Shown here: one piece after another, positions 17,410-26,000 of the stretch
Layout of the letters: the number at the start of each line of letters is the position of its first letter
How positions within the stretch are numbered: position 1 is the first letter of the stretch
DNA from: Anaerolineae bacterium
Lineage (GTDB): Bacteria; Chloroflexota; Anaerolineae; Aggregatilineales; Phototrophicaceae
Direction of reading: 5' to 3'
DNA: 35,653 bases
Assembly (NCBI GenBank): GCA_014879665.1
Contig: JACSRP010000079.1
Coordinates: 1 to 35,653 of the forward strand
Made by a program: the position numbers and the translations under genes
Notes under the pieces: model-generated
Database searches by the model: none
Told to the model about the DNA's origin: nothing
What the model saw: only the letters and a program-made list of their open reading frames with translations

Positions 17410-18263
17410 GCAATTATCCTTTTGTGGTCGCGCACAGCGATGAGCGTGCTTTCCGGCAGCAGTTCCGGTTTGAGGTCACTGAGCCAGAAGTCCTTGCGGA
17501 AGCTGTAACCCGTCACGGCTTCGATACGACAGTATTCCCGGTAAGTGGCGGGGTTGTGGGTCGCACCGTTAATGAGGTCATTCAGGCTTGCCAGTACACA
17601 CAGGGCGCAGGACAGGCGGTGATTGCCCAGGCTGTACGCTTCGTGATGGATGTTCCCATGCTGACGAATGCAGTCCCACACATCGGTTTCTGTCCACTCG
17701 TGGATCGGCAGCCAGTCGTAAACAAAACGCCCCTTCGTCGGGGCACTGGTGTCGGTGCGGAGGCTGAATGTAGGTCGCCTGGCGCGGGTCTGGCTTTCCT
17801 GAGCGCGTAAGCCCATCGCACAGATCACATTACCCGACGGAAACAGCCTGCGAAGTTCGCGTGAAATCGGACCGCGTTTCAAATCCGCTGTACAGTATCT
17901 CATCTGGGCAGACGGCCAGCACGGGCGCGAGGGGTCTTTGTAGTAACGCTGCCAGATACGGTCAATCAAATCGCCATGTGTCCAACGCACAACATAGAGC
18001 GGCACACCCTTGCGCTCGGCGAGATTCTGCACGTAGCCCGGTGTCTGCTGCCACTCGACCCGCGACCCCAGATCGGCATGAATCATGACCACATCCCCCG
18101 ACCAGCCTTCCATCTGACGACGCTCAAGCAGGTGGTGGCACATGGCATCGGAGTCCTTGCCGCCGGAGACACTCAGCACCAGCGCCGCGCCATCGCGCAG
18201 CAGTTGAACTGGATCAGGATTGGGTCGTTCGTCTAACTGAAAGAGAAGAAGCTGGTATGACAT
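17406..18263 (-). CDS. PP-loop ATPase of the PAPS reductase/DndC-like family
   Basis: This 285-residue protein has the PP-loop SGGKDSDAM (~34-42), which binds ATP and adenylates substrates. Later come PCWPSAQMRYCTADLKRGP and SCALCV, supplying Cys residues of the kind that bind an Fe-S cluster in DndC and PAPS reductases. These families act in sulfate reduction, phosphorothioate modification of DNA or thiolation. No other Dnd or Cys-pathway gene is in the window. It sits in a tight operon with PRTRC ThiF and small unknowns, so a role in that system is inferred. I take the start at 18263 because of a perfect AGGAGG; the longer frame runs over the 77-residue gene. The PP-loop family is sure, the substrate is unknown. 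Confidence 0.8.
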   Translation of the reverse strand: MSYQLLLFQLDERPNPDPVQLLRDGAALVLSVSGGKDSDAMCHHLLERRQMEGWSGDVVMIHADLGSRVEWQQTPGYVQNLAERKGVPLYVVRWTHGDLIDRIWQRYYKDPSRPCWPSAQMRYCTADLKRGPISRELRRLFPSGNVICAMGLRAQESQTRARRPTFSLRTDTSAPTKGRFVYDWLPIHEWTETDVWDCIRQHGNIHHEAYSLGNHRLSCALCVLASLNDLINGATHNPATYREYCRIEAVTGYSFRKDFWLSDLKPELLPESTLIAVRDHKRIIA

Positions 18264-18267
18264 ACGC

Positions 18268-18501
18268 TCACGCCTCCTGAAACCAGATGCCGCTGAAGCG
18301 CTGGATGTCGCTGTTGTCCAGAAACCGTACCCAGCAGGTATGAATACCGATACTGTACGGACGCACGTTGTCGCACAGCGGATAGGCAACCACGATACAT
18401 TTCCGGCGTGGATTGATGGCGGACAGTCCCACAATATGCCCAACAGAACCGGGTTTGGGCAACTTCGAGTGGTGAAAGTTTTGACGCTGACTTTTGAGCA
18501 T
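18268..18501 (-). CDS. Small hypothetical protein in PRTRC operon
   Basis: This 77-residue protein is basic at the N-terminus (MLKSQRQNFHHSK), followed by a beta-rich core (HIVGLSAI, KCIVVAYPL, HTCWVRFLD). It fills the gap between the ThiF and PP-loop genes exactly. The ATG at 18501 has GGAGG 7 nt upstream and lies 3 bp from the ThiF stop. A GTG two codons earlier overlaps that stop but is too close to the ribosome site. There are three Cys but no recognised motif. It is real by context; its function is unknown. Confidence 0.68.
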   Translation of the reverse strand: MLKSQRQNFHHSKLPKPGSVGHIVGLSAINPRRKCIVVAYPLCDNVRPYSIGIHTCWVRFLDNSDIQRFSGIWFQEA

Positions 18502-18503
18502 GG

Positions 18504-19295
18504 TCACACCTCCACCTGTAAATACGGCAGCAGCTCATCACGGCAGATCGGCAGACTGCGGACGCTCATACCGTCGGCGCTGACGTAAGACACGAAGGAA
18601 TGGATGGGCTGGCGGTGCAGCAGTTTGTAGACGTACTGGGAGGCGATGGTCGCCATCCAGTCGTTGATGAGTAAATCCTGCTCACGCGCTGCCACCAATT
18701 CGGCGCAGGAACGCTCCGGTTCGGGCTGTGGCTTTGCCTCTGGTTCGGGTTCGAGCAGCGTCGGGAACAGCAATCCGGCATTGGGCAGATAGGCATATCT
18801 GCTATTCTGTCCGTCGATGTAGCGCAGCGCGGTTTCATGGTTGCTCGTATTCCCGATAACGACCTGACCGGCGTTGAAGTGATTGCCCGCATCCACCCAA
18901 ACCGCGCCATTGGCTTTTGCCAGTTCGCGCCGTGCCAGGTGGTTATCCACTGCCCCGACAATTAGATTGCCCCAGCGTTCAAAGTGCTTTTCGGCATTCA
19001 CCGGCTGGTTGATGGCAATGATGTCTAAGCCTAAAGCCATGTTAAAGCGCCGCATCAGGACATGCGCCTTCGGCTGTCCGACATCAGCTTCGGTGTACAA
19101 CTGCCGCCCGACGTTCTTCTGTTCCACTTTATCAGGGTCAATCAGGACGATCTGCGGTGTGTGCAGCCGCGCCGCTTTCATGTCATATACCATGCGGGCG
19201 AGAGAACGCGCAATCTGCGCTCCGGTTCCACCCAGCCCAACGACGGTAACAGTCTGGATGTGCGTTTTCGGATCGAAGGTATTGAGGGTGGTCAT
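18504..19295 (-). CDS. PRTRC system ThiF-family protein (E1-like adenylating enzyme)
   Basis: This 263-residue E1/ThiF/HesA enzyme should adenylate the C-terminus of a ubiquitin-like partner. The nucleotide loop is VVGLGGTGAQIARSL (GLGGTG 20-25). LIDPDKVEQKNVGRQ (51-65) holds the ATP/Mg site, with K76 in GQPKA and D117 in GAVDNHLAR. C197 in ERSCAEL is the best candidate for the thiol-accepting cysteine, followed by the QDLLINDWMA helix usual for PRTRC ThiF. The start overlaps the B gene end by 4 bp. Neighbours encode an E2-like B protein and a Ubl-like C protein. The family call is firm; the conjugation function rests on comparative analysis of the family and is not shown here. Confidence 0.87.
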   Translation of the reverse strand: MTTLNTFDPKTHIQTVTVVGLGGTGAQIARSLARMVYDMKAARLHTPQIVLIDPDKVEQKNVGRQLYTEADVGQPKAHVLMRRFNMALGLDIIAINQPVNAEKHFERWGNLIVGAVDNHLARRELAKANGAVWVDAGNHFNAGQVVIGNTSNHETALRYIDGQNSRYAYLPNAGLLFPTLLEPEPEAKPQPEPERSCAELVAAREQDLLINDWMATIASQYVYKLLHRQPIHSFVSYVSADGMSVRSLPICRDELLPYLQVEV

Positions 19296-19996
19296 TTTTC
19301 ATCTCCCAGCACCTGCGCCAGCGTTTTCTTGACCGGCAGCAGGTCAGACTTCGGATAGGCGCGTGCCTTCCGTCCTTCCAGCGCAATCAACATCTGGCGG
19401 ATGTCAGAGGCATGGGATTTGCTCTTGCCGCCCACGCCATGATCGTTGAAGCGTGAACCGAGCAGCACCGCCCAATCTTCTGCCAGCGTCGTATTCTGGA
19501 GTGCGGTGTCCGTCACGCGCTGTACCGTTCCCCAGCAGATATTCCCGCTGGTAAACACGTTCGGCAGCGGCGCGTGAAACAGCGGTTCATAGAGAGTAGT
19601 GGGACGCTTTTTGACGGCATACACACCGTACTGCGGGTTCTTGTCTTCCGCCGTGACCCGGATCAGCAGCAGTCCCGGCAGCGGCACACGCAGCGCCGTT
19701 TCCGACCCATCGAGATACAGCCCGGTCTTCTGCGGTGGACGGTATTCGACCACGACTTTCTTCACACCTTCCTGACGAACGAGGAGTGTGTTGTCAGACA
19801 GCAGCCCGGTATCGAAGCGCACTTTGGCAGACAGCGCCAGCGCTACCTGTGCCGGGTCTACCGGATGTTCACTCACTTTATCGCCGTCACGCTTATGCAG
19901 CATCACGCCGAAGCTGTAAAAGCTCAGGATCAGCGACGGCTGCTCCATCACCGCCTGCGAGAGTAACCGTCCACTCCAATCGGATGCGGGGTTCAT
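19292..19996 (-). CDS. PRTRC system protein B (E2-like candidate)
   Basis: This 234-residue protein contains LFHAPLPNVFTSGNICWG (139-156). The H-x3-PN...GxIC pattern matches the HPN...G-x-I-C active-site motif of ubiquitin-conjugating enzymes, with C154 as the candidate thioester cysteine. The N-terminal half is beta-rich (LILSFYSFGVMLHKR, KVVVEYRPPQ). The tail is basic. ATG 19996 has AAAGGA upstream, but the first ~34 codons lie inside the end of the preceding gene; a later ATG at 19948 would shorten that overlap. It is coupled to ThiF by a 4-bp overlap. The PRTRC B family is confident; E2 activity is inferred from the motif. Confidence 0.8.
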   Translation of the reverse strand: MNPASDWSGRLLSQAVMEQPSLILSFYSFGVMLHKRDGDKVSEHPVDPAQVALALSAKVRFDTGLLSDNTLLVRQEGVKKVVVEYRPPQKTGLYLDGSETALRVPLPGLLLIRVTAEDKNPQYGVYAVKKRPTTLYEPLFHAPLPNVFTSGNICWGTVQRVTDTALQNTTLAEDWAVLLGSRFNDHGVGGKSKSHASDIRQMLIALEGRKARAYPKSDLLPVKKTLAQVLGDEK

Positions 19997-20798
19997 CTTG
20001 TTTTCCTTTCATTTTTGCCAGGGCTTTATAGGTGCGCTGGATATTGGCTTCCAGCGCGGCGAAGAGAATAGGGTTTGCTTCGAGCAATGTCAGACCGGCG
20101 CTCACATCCCCCATGATGCCATTGGCTTCTTCGATCAGTTCAATGGCAAACGCCAGATCGTTTTCGTCCCACGTCAGCGACGGGATTTCAGCTAGCGACT
20201 CGTCATCGAAATCAATCAGGGTGTTGCCAGAGCAGGAGAACAACCACGCCAGCGCCCAACCGACCTGCTTTAAGCCTGCATCGTCCTGCTGCACCAGACT
20301 GTCGGCGATCACCCGCCCGGCGGTGTAGGCGCAGTCGGGGACTTCGACGTTGTAATGTCCCGGTTCAGGGCGAATGCCGAACAGGTCAACCAGCGGCAGG
20401 AGATCGGAACGGGCTGCATACAGGTCGGGATCGGATAGTTCGATGCCGCAGGCGGTCAGCGGGATGCCGTAACCCAGAAATTCGAGATTGTCGAGCGGGA
20501 GACCACGCTGGCTGATTTCACCACAGATGAAGCTGTCCAGTTCTTTTTCGGTTGCGCCGGAACGGATGCGTTCTACCGCCCCTGCGTAGATGTCGGGAAA
20601 CGCGCTGCGGGTGATGCACAGCGCCAGTCCCACGCCATCGCCTTCGTCGTACACGTCGTCATCGCTTGTCTCCCAGAGCGGATCAAGCCAGGCAACAGCG
20701 TTGGCGAGTGCCAACAGTGGGTCATCCAACATCGCCGCTGCCAGCAGTCCAAAAGTATCGAGTAAGTCACTCATCCCAGAGGGATTTCCTTCGGTCAT
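19893..20798 (-). CDS. PRTRC system protein F-like
   Basis: This 301-residue acidic, mostly helical protein occupies the slot between PRTRC C and B. The stretch SCSGNTLIDFDDESLAEI followed by LTWDENDLAFAIELIEEANGIM looks like the conserved C-terminal half of PRTRC F proteins as I remember them. No enzymatic motif is seen. The last ~34 residues overlap the 5' end of the B gene by 104 bp, which is unusual for this tightly packed but otherwise barely overlapping operon. Either B starts later or this frame has been extended by loss of an earlier stop. The start overlaps the stop of the 93-residue gene by 4 bp. The gene is certain, the family assignment moderate. Confidence 0.65.
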   Translation of the reverse strand: MTEGNPSGMSDLLDTFGLLAAAMLDDPLLALANAVAWLDPLWETSDDDVYDEGDGVGLALCITRSAFPDIYAGAVERIRSGATEKELDSFICGEISQRGLPLDNLEFLGYGIPLTACGIELSDPDLYAARSDLLPLVDLFGIRPEPGHYNVEVPDCAYTAGRVIADSLVQQDDAGLKQVGWALAWLFSCSGNTLIDFDDESLAEIPSLTWDENDLAFAIELIEEANGIMGDVSAGLTLLEANPILFAALEANIQRTYKALAKMKGKQDEPRIRLEWTVTLAGGDGAAVADPELLQLRRDAA

Positions 20799-21076
20799 AG
20801 CCCGTACTCCAAAATTGAGAAAGCGGTCAGGGGGACGGGCGTGAGCTTCGCCAACTGCTGCGCTGCCCGGCGGCAGCGTTCGGTATAACCAACGATTTCA
20901 GTCACAGCTTCGGCGATAGTTTCACGCGCGATGCCTATCTGTCCGCCCTCAAGCTGCGGGAAAAACTGCCCGTGAGGACGGCGCTCCCTCAGAAGCACCA
21001 TCCCCTTGAGTTCGACAGGTGGCAGACCTGCCAGGCAGTCCCGCAGGCTGTCAATCGTCAAGCCTGCGTCAAACAT
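20795..21076 (-). CDS. Small hypothetical protein of PRTRC cassette
   Basis: This 93-residue protein is not recognised. It is helical, with a central ETIAEAVTEIVGYTERCRRAAQQL segment and no membrane or signal segment. It is packed between the PRTRC C gene (5 bp gap) and the F-like gene (4 bp ATGA overlap), so it is surely translated as part of the cassette. It is an accessory gene rather than one of the usual named PRTRC components. Confidence 0.7.
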   Translation of the reverse strand: MFDAGLTIDSLRDCLAGLPPVELKGMVLLRERRPHGQFFPQLEGGQIGIARETIAEAVTEIVGYTERCRRAAQQLAKLTPVPLTAFSILEYGL

Positions 21077-21081
21077 GGCAG

Positions 21082-21297
21082 TTACCCTTTACGTCCGGGC
21101 TGCGGCAGGAACTCGACCACCTTCTGCCCGTCCTCGGTGGTCACTTCACGGATGGTGGCATTGGCGATTTCGGGATAAGTCGCCTTGAGCAGGCTGCGGA
21201 TGGCTTCGTTGTCCAATCCGCGCATGGACTCGTCTTCCACGATGCGAACCGCGCCGGTCTTGAAGATACGGGGTTGGGAGTTGTTCTGGTCAGACAT
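21082..21297 (-). CDS. PRTRC system protein C (ubiquitin-like candidate)
   Basis: This 71-residue protein has the layout of PRTRC C: RIFKTGAVRIVED, then LDNEAIRSLLKATYPEIANATIRE, then KVVEFLPQPGRKG at the C-terminus. The short beta-grasp-like size and the exposed C-terminal glycine are what an E1 substrate needs. Comparative studies have placed PRTRC C among prokaryotic ubiquitin-like proteins. It lies 5 bp from the 93-residue gene and 64 bp after the E-like gene. The family call is good; conjugation to targets is inferred. Confidence 0.8.
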   Translation of the reverse strand: MSDQNNSQPRIFKTGAVRIVEDESMRGLDNEAIRSLLKATYPEIANATIREVTTEDGQKVVEFLPQPGRKG

Positions 21298-21360
21298 GAT
21301 GTTGCTTTCCTTTCAATGGAATAGGTGGATTTGAAATGGATTGAGGGAATGGAGCAGGTA

Positions 21361-22098
21361 TTACTCGTCGGCAGCATCGTCCGGGTGATGCCCATTCGCG
21401 CTGAAGGTCTTCCCGTTGAGGGATGGTATTGCCATGAGCAGCGGTTCAGTTTCAATGCCGTCGTCCTCTACTTCGACAGCATCACTTTCAACATCCTCAA
21501 CGTTTTTCGGTACATCCGCAGTGCCGCCCACTTGCACGAAATCTTCCAGTGTGAACAGGCTCATTTCACGCTCCGACAGGTGCTTCATCTTCTTCATCGT
21601 CACGTACACGTCGTCGATGCGAATGGGCGAAGCGCCATCCCAGAGCTTGCCGTCGATGAGCTTCCCGGCAATCACCACTGCCTGACGATAAGCCGCCGCA
21701 TCGGTTTCGCCACCGATGATTTTCAGGTGGCTGATCTTGACCGCCAGCGTGCCTTTCTTGAGCGGGATGTCGATGGTCGGTTCTTCTTCGACGACAACAG
21801 GTTCCGCTGCCACTTTCCCTTTCGCCTTCGCTTTCGGTTCAGCTTTGGGCGCTTCGGGGATAACGGGCGGTTCGGCTTCCACAGCCGCCAGCGAGAGATA
21901 TGCCTCCTTGATCGCCGTCGTCATATCCTCCAGCACGATGTAGGTGAACTGCCGGACGTGTGCCAGATCGCCGCGCTGAATCAGCAGCGTCGCGGTGGCG
22001 CGTTCGAGTGGGATGCCGCCCTCGGACGGTGTGGGCAGTGTCAGCGTGATGACTGTCGGCGGTGGTCCCTGTTTTGTGCTTTGTTTCTTGTCAGACAT
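21361..22098 (-). CDS. PRTRC system protein E-like
   Basis: This 245-residue protein is the first of the compact cassette. It has a beta-rich N-terminal part (TVITLTLPTPSEGG, ATATLLIQRGDLAHVRQFTYIVLED), then an Ala/Pro/Lys-rich linker (about 82-106), a second folded part (LKKGTLAVKISHLKIIGGE, IRIDDVYVTMKKMKHLS) and an acidic disordered tail. Position directly before the C gene suggests PRTRC E, but motif-level support is thin. A longer frame on the opposite strand over the same bases is a shadow. Composition and the acidic tail suggest a protein- or DNA-binding scaffold; its role is unknown. Confidence 0.6.
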   Translation of the reverse strand: MSDKKQSTKQGPPPTVITLTLPTPSEGGIPLERATATLLIQRGDLAHVRQFTYIVLEDMTTAIKEAYLSLAAVEAEPPVIPEAPKAEPKAKAKGKVAAEPVVVEEEPTIDIPLKKGTLAVKISHLKIIGGETDAAAYRQAVVIAGKLIDGKLWDGASPIRIDDVYVTMKKMKHLSEREMSLFTLEDFVQVGGTADVPKNVEDVESDAVEVEDDGIETEPLLMAIPSLNGKTFSANGHHPDDAADE

Positions 22099-22118
22099 AA
22101 CAGTTTTATCCTTTCGCT

Positions 22119-23048
22119 TTAGCGATATACGCCGCCATAAGTGGCAGCGTCGATACCCAGAATGGAACAGAGGTCGGTCAGCCGCAGCGTGCCATGTCGC
22201 CCATGACAGCGCCCGCAGCCGATGACAGGATTGAAAAAGAAATGTGCGCCCGGACTGTCACGGGCATGACCGCAGGGACACAGGGCTGCCAGCCAGTCAC
22301 TCCGCCGCTGCTCTCGCGCCGCGTAGTCGCGGTAGAGTACAGCCGTGATCGCGTGAATTAACTGCACGTTGAGGTTTTTGCTGTTAGGTGGATGAGCTGC
22401 TCGTGCAGCAGTCCGCCGCTCCTGTAGATGGGAAACTGGCGGAATGAACGGACCGAAGTCGGACAGGCGGTAGTGACGGGCAGAGCTTTCGACCAGATGA
22501 CACAACGCACCGCCGCGTTCAGGCTTGTGATTCACCGTTCCCGGCAGTCGGAGCGACTGTGCTGGAGATAAGCCATCCCCGCCGAGGGTTCGGGCAAGTC
22601 CCTGTAAGACCTGCCGCGCCATATGCAGATCACTGGTCGGCTCGTCCAGCACCCAGTAGGCATGATACCCGCCACCGGAATGGACAATCACCGACGGGGG
22701 CAGTCGTGCGTCGCGCAGTTTGACGAGCGTGGTATCCGTCGGATCGTCGATGTCGGTGTAAAACGCGGGCAGCGCAACGACTTCCGCCCCGCCGCCGCGT
22801 TTCCAACGAGACAATCCCGGCTTGCGAAGTCCCACCGCGAAGTACGCTCCCCAGCCCATCCGGTTCGTGTCGGACAGCCGTCGCAGCGTATCCAACAGAG
22901 CTGCGCGATTATCCAGTGGGATGTGTCGAGAGGGTGTGGGCTGTTGGCTGGTCGGATGAATAACGGTGAATGTCAAACGAGTGGATGAACGCAGGGACCC
23001 ACAGCGTTCAAAGAGGACATCCAGAAACGCCAGCGTATCGGGGTGCAT
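22119..23048 (-). CDS. RepB/AEP-type DNA primase with C-terminal zinc-ribbon
   Basis: This 309-residue protein has the archaeo-eukaryotic primase core seen in plasmid RepB-type and D5-type primases. YTDIDD (97-102) supplies the catalytic acid pair, SGGGYHAYWVL (124-134) the H129 motif, and SLRLPGTVNHK (165-175) the nucleotide-binding stretch. The C-terminal ~50 residues hold CPCGH and CGRCHGR cysteines, likely a zinc-ribbon. It would lay primers for element replication. It is 20 bp upstream of the E-like gene and 12 bp downstream of the helicase-methylase, so it belongs to the same operon. No separate replication initiator is seen in the window. Confidence 0.82.
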   Translation of the reverse strand: MHPDTLAFLDVLFERCGSLRSSTRLTFTVIHPTSQQPTPSRHIPLDNRAALLDTLRRLSDTNRMGWGAYFAVGLRKPGLSRWKRGGGAEVVALPAFYTDIDDPTDTTLVKLRDARLPPSVIVHSGGGYHAYWVLDEPTSDLHMARQVLQGLARTLGGDGLSPAQSLRLPGTVNHKPERGGALCHLVESSARHYRLSDFGPFIPPVSHLQERRTAARAAHPPNSKNLNVQLIHAITAVLYRDYAAREQRRSDWLAALCPCGHARDSPGAHFFFNPVIGCGRCHGRHGTLRLTDLCSILGIDAATYGGVYR

Positions 23049-23060
23049 GGACGCACCTCC

Positions 23061-26000
23061 TTAGAACAACGCCAGTTGCAGCGGCGCGGTTTCATCCAGT
23101 CGTTCAGGCTGCTGACGTTTGGGTTGAGGGGCATCATCCGGTACTGCCAGCAGATCGAGTTTGTGCGATTTGGATGCAGTGGGTTTTCTCGACTTTGCGC
23201 TGACTGTAACGGGACGCAGGGAGATGAGGTTGACCGGATCGCTATTGTCCCTCTGCGCCAGCCGCATGATTTGAGCCGCCACTTCCTCTTCGCATCCGGG
23301 GAAGACCACTCGATTGTCACGCAGCCAGTCCCCCAGACGCGCAGAACCTGCTTGCAGCAATTTGAGTAGTTCCGTCCGCAGCCCAGACAGCTTCTGGTCG
23401 TTGTTGATGATATGCACGGTGTCCAGATAGTGCGTGATCGCGGCGAACGGAGCATTTAGGTCTTGTCCATCATCGGTATGAGAGTTAATGGGTTTATGTT
23501 CGATCTCGGTGACGATACCGCCGAGCCGGATGGCTTCCTGAACAAGAGGATCGTCATCCAGCGCCGATTGAAGTTCGACCTGCATGAATGATGTATCCGA
23601 CTCAGCCGCCAGGGGTTCGTTTCCCGGTTCAGTCAGTTCGACGTTCCAGTAGGCAGCATCCTCGCTGTCGATCTCGCCCTGCGCTTCGGATTTCCTGAAC
23701 AGTTCGGAGGGATCGAGCAGCGCCTCGTCGCGCCCAATCGCTTCGAGTAATGCCTCCTCAAAACCACCCTCGCCTTCGGTCAGCGCGTCCAGCCCGGTCA
23801 GCCCGATGTCGCCAGTGAGCAACTTGGCAGCACGCTGTTTGCGGCTCATGAGCTGCACCGCCGTCTGTTCCATCGTCCCTTCGGCGAACAGATAGTAGGT
23901 CTTACAGTGGGTGTGGGTCTGGTTGAGACGGTAAGACCGTCCGGCTGCCTGCATCATCGTACCTAAGTTGAACACAATCTCGTAGAAGATAAGCGTCGGT
24001 GCGAACACCAGATCCAACCCGGTCTTGACCAGTTCAGGGTTCGAGATGATCACATTCGTTCCCTTCGCCACTTCCGCCTCGATCACCGCTTCACGTCGTT
24101 CAGCATCAACCGTGTTCTTGAGGATGAAGGTTCGGGCAAGCGGGATGTGCTGGCGGATGAGCGCTTCGATGCGCGGCTGGATGTCGCGGGTCGCGGTCTG
24201 GCGGATGTAGATGACGCACGGACGGTTCTGTTCCAGTTCGGCACGCACCAGGTCAATCAGCGCCTGCTCTTTGGCAAAGATGCGGTCTTCACCGTAAGAC
24301 GGGATGCTGGTGACGACGTGCGGCATCTTTTCGCCCGTGATGGGATGTTTGAGATTGTGGATGACCTCATGCGGACGGTGCGCCGCATTCACCCAGCCCA
24401 TCGCCCATTGCAAGTATGCGCCGCGAAACGTTGTATCGCCCTCCCAGCGCCGCGCAATCAGGTAATCCTTCAACTGCTGGCGGGTGCGGTCATACTGCTC
24501 ATAGGTGTCGGCATCCATTTCCACCGGCAGCGCGATTTCTTCGTACTGCGGCAGGGCTTTGCCCAGATCGCCCAATGAAAAGAAGATGGCGTGATCCAGC
24601 ACTTCCGCCACCAGCAGCGGGGAAATGCCCGGTGCTTCTTCGTAGGGCTTTTCGTAGGTGGAAGTTCCCGTGAACGCGCCGGTTTCCTTGTCATACGACG
24701 GACGTTCTTCGACCACCTGCTCGCGCACCCCCATATCGGCGACCCAGCGTGATTCGGCACGCCCGCGCTGTTTACTGTCGTCAGATACGATGGTCTGAAA
24801 ACCGCGTTCGCCGCGTGTCTTCCGGCTCAGGCGGGGTGCGCCGCCCCAGTTGTAACGCTGGCGCGTGCGGGGATTGAGCGCGTATTCCAGGTTGAAAATC
24901 GACGACGATCTGCCGTTGAACGGTGTGCCGGTCATCGCCAGCACCTTCTGTGCTAATCCCGCGATGCGGTTGAATGCCTGCCCGTTCCCGGTATCGCCGT
25001 GCGCGCACTCGTGGACTTCATCCCAGATCAGCAGATAAATCCGATCCGGGTAGACGCGCTTGAGGTATTCGTCAATCCGATAGCGGGGATTCTTCGTCGC
25101 GTATTTCTGTCCGGGTTTGGGCTGTGAGCCTTTGTCGCGGGCTTCCTGCCACAGTGGAGTCTGGCAGATCGAACATAACCGTTTGCCACTTTTGAGCCAG
25201 CTTTCGGACGCGGGTGATTCCACGCCCTTCTTTTCCTGCATCACGGTGCAGCCGCAGGTGGGACACTTCGGCACGCGCTGTTTGACCAGCCGCTGCTGCG
25301 GCTCATAGCCTTCCGGCACCGGCTGGCCATACCGCCACAGCGCCGTATACTCATTGCGCCAGACCACGCCGACTTCACGGCCCGCACCGAGTTTGGTCAT
25401 GTCACGTTTGATGAGACCGATCTTGGCGATGCCCGGACCCAGCCGCGCCGACTTCTCCATAAAGAGCTTGATATCTTCATGGCGATCCAGTCTCTCAACC
25501 AGAATGTTGCGGCTGATGCTGTGCAGTTCGCGCTTCCACTTCTCGACCAGATGCGGCGGCGCGACAATCAACACCACCTGATCGTCCCCGATTTGCCCGC
25601 GCAGCTTCTCGATTACGCCTGCCGCCAGTGCAATCGCGGTAGAGCCACCGATCAGGGTCTTGCCGACCCCCATCTGGCCGACCAGCAGGATGCTGTCTCT
25701 GCTCTGGAAGCCGCGCACCGTCGCGCCGACCACATGCTTCTGCGCCGTGTACATCGGGTACTTGCCTTTGAGCCGGATGCGCTCCAACCAGCGTCCCATT
25801 CCGGCAAAGTCAAACCCATACATCGGTTTGAACTTCTGGTTGAGATAACTCGTCAGCGAACGCTTGTTGGCGGTGATGAAGCCCAGCAGCGCCTCGTCGC
25901 CTTCCATCTCGACCACCGTGCCATCCTGCGCCAGCAGCGTCAGGGTGGTGGTCGGCTTCAGTCGAATGGTGGTTTTCTTGACCTGCCGTTCCGGGTCGCC

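Noticed and set aside
17406..18263. Dnd phosphorothioation system
   Set aside because: Only a DndC-like PP-loop protein is present; DndA, DndB, DndD and DndE are absent from the window.
21325..22122. A 265-codon + strand open frame
   Set aside because: It is antisense to the PRTRC E-like gene and partly to its flanks, with Phe/Arg/His-rich shadow composition and no context on that strand.
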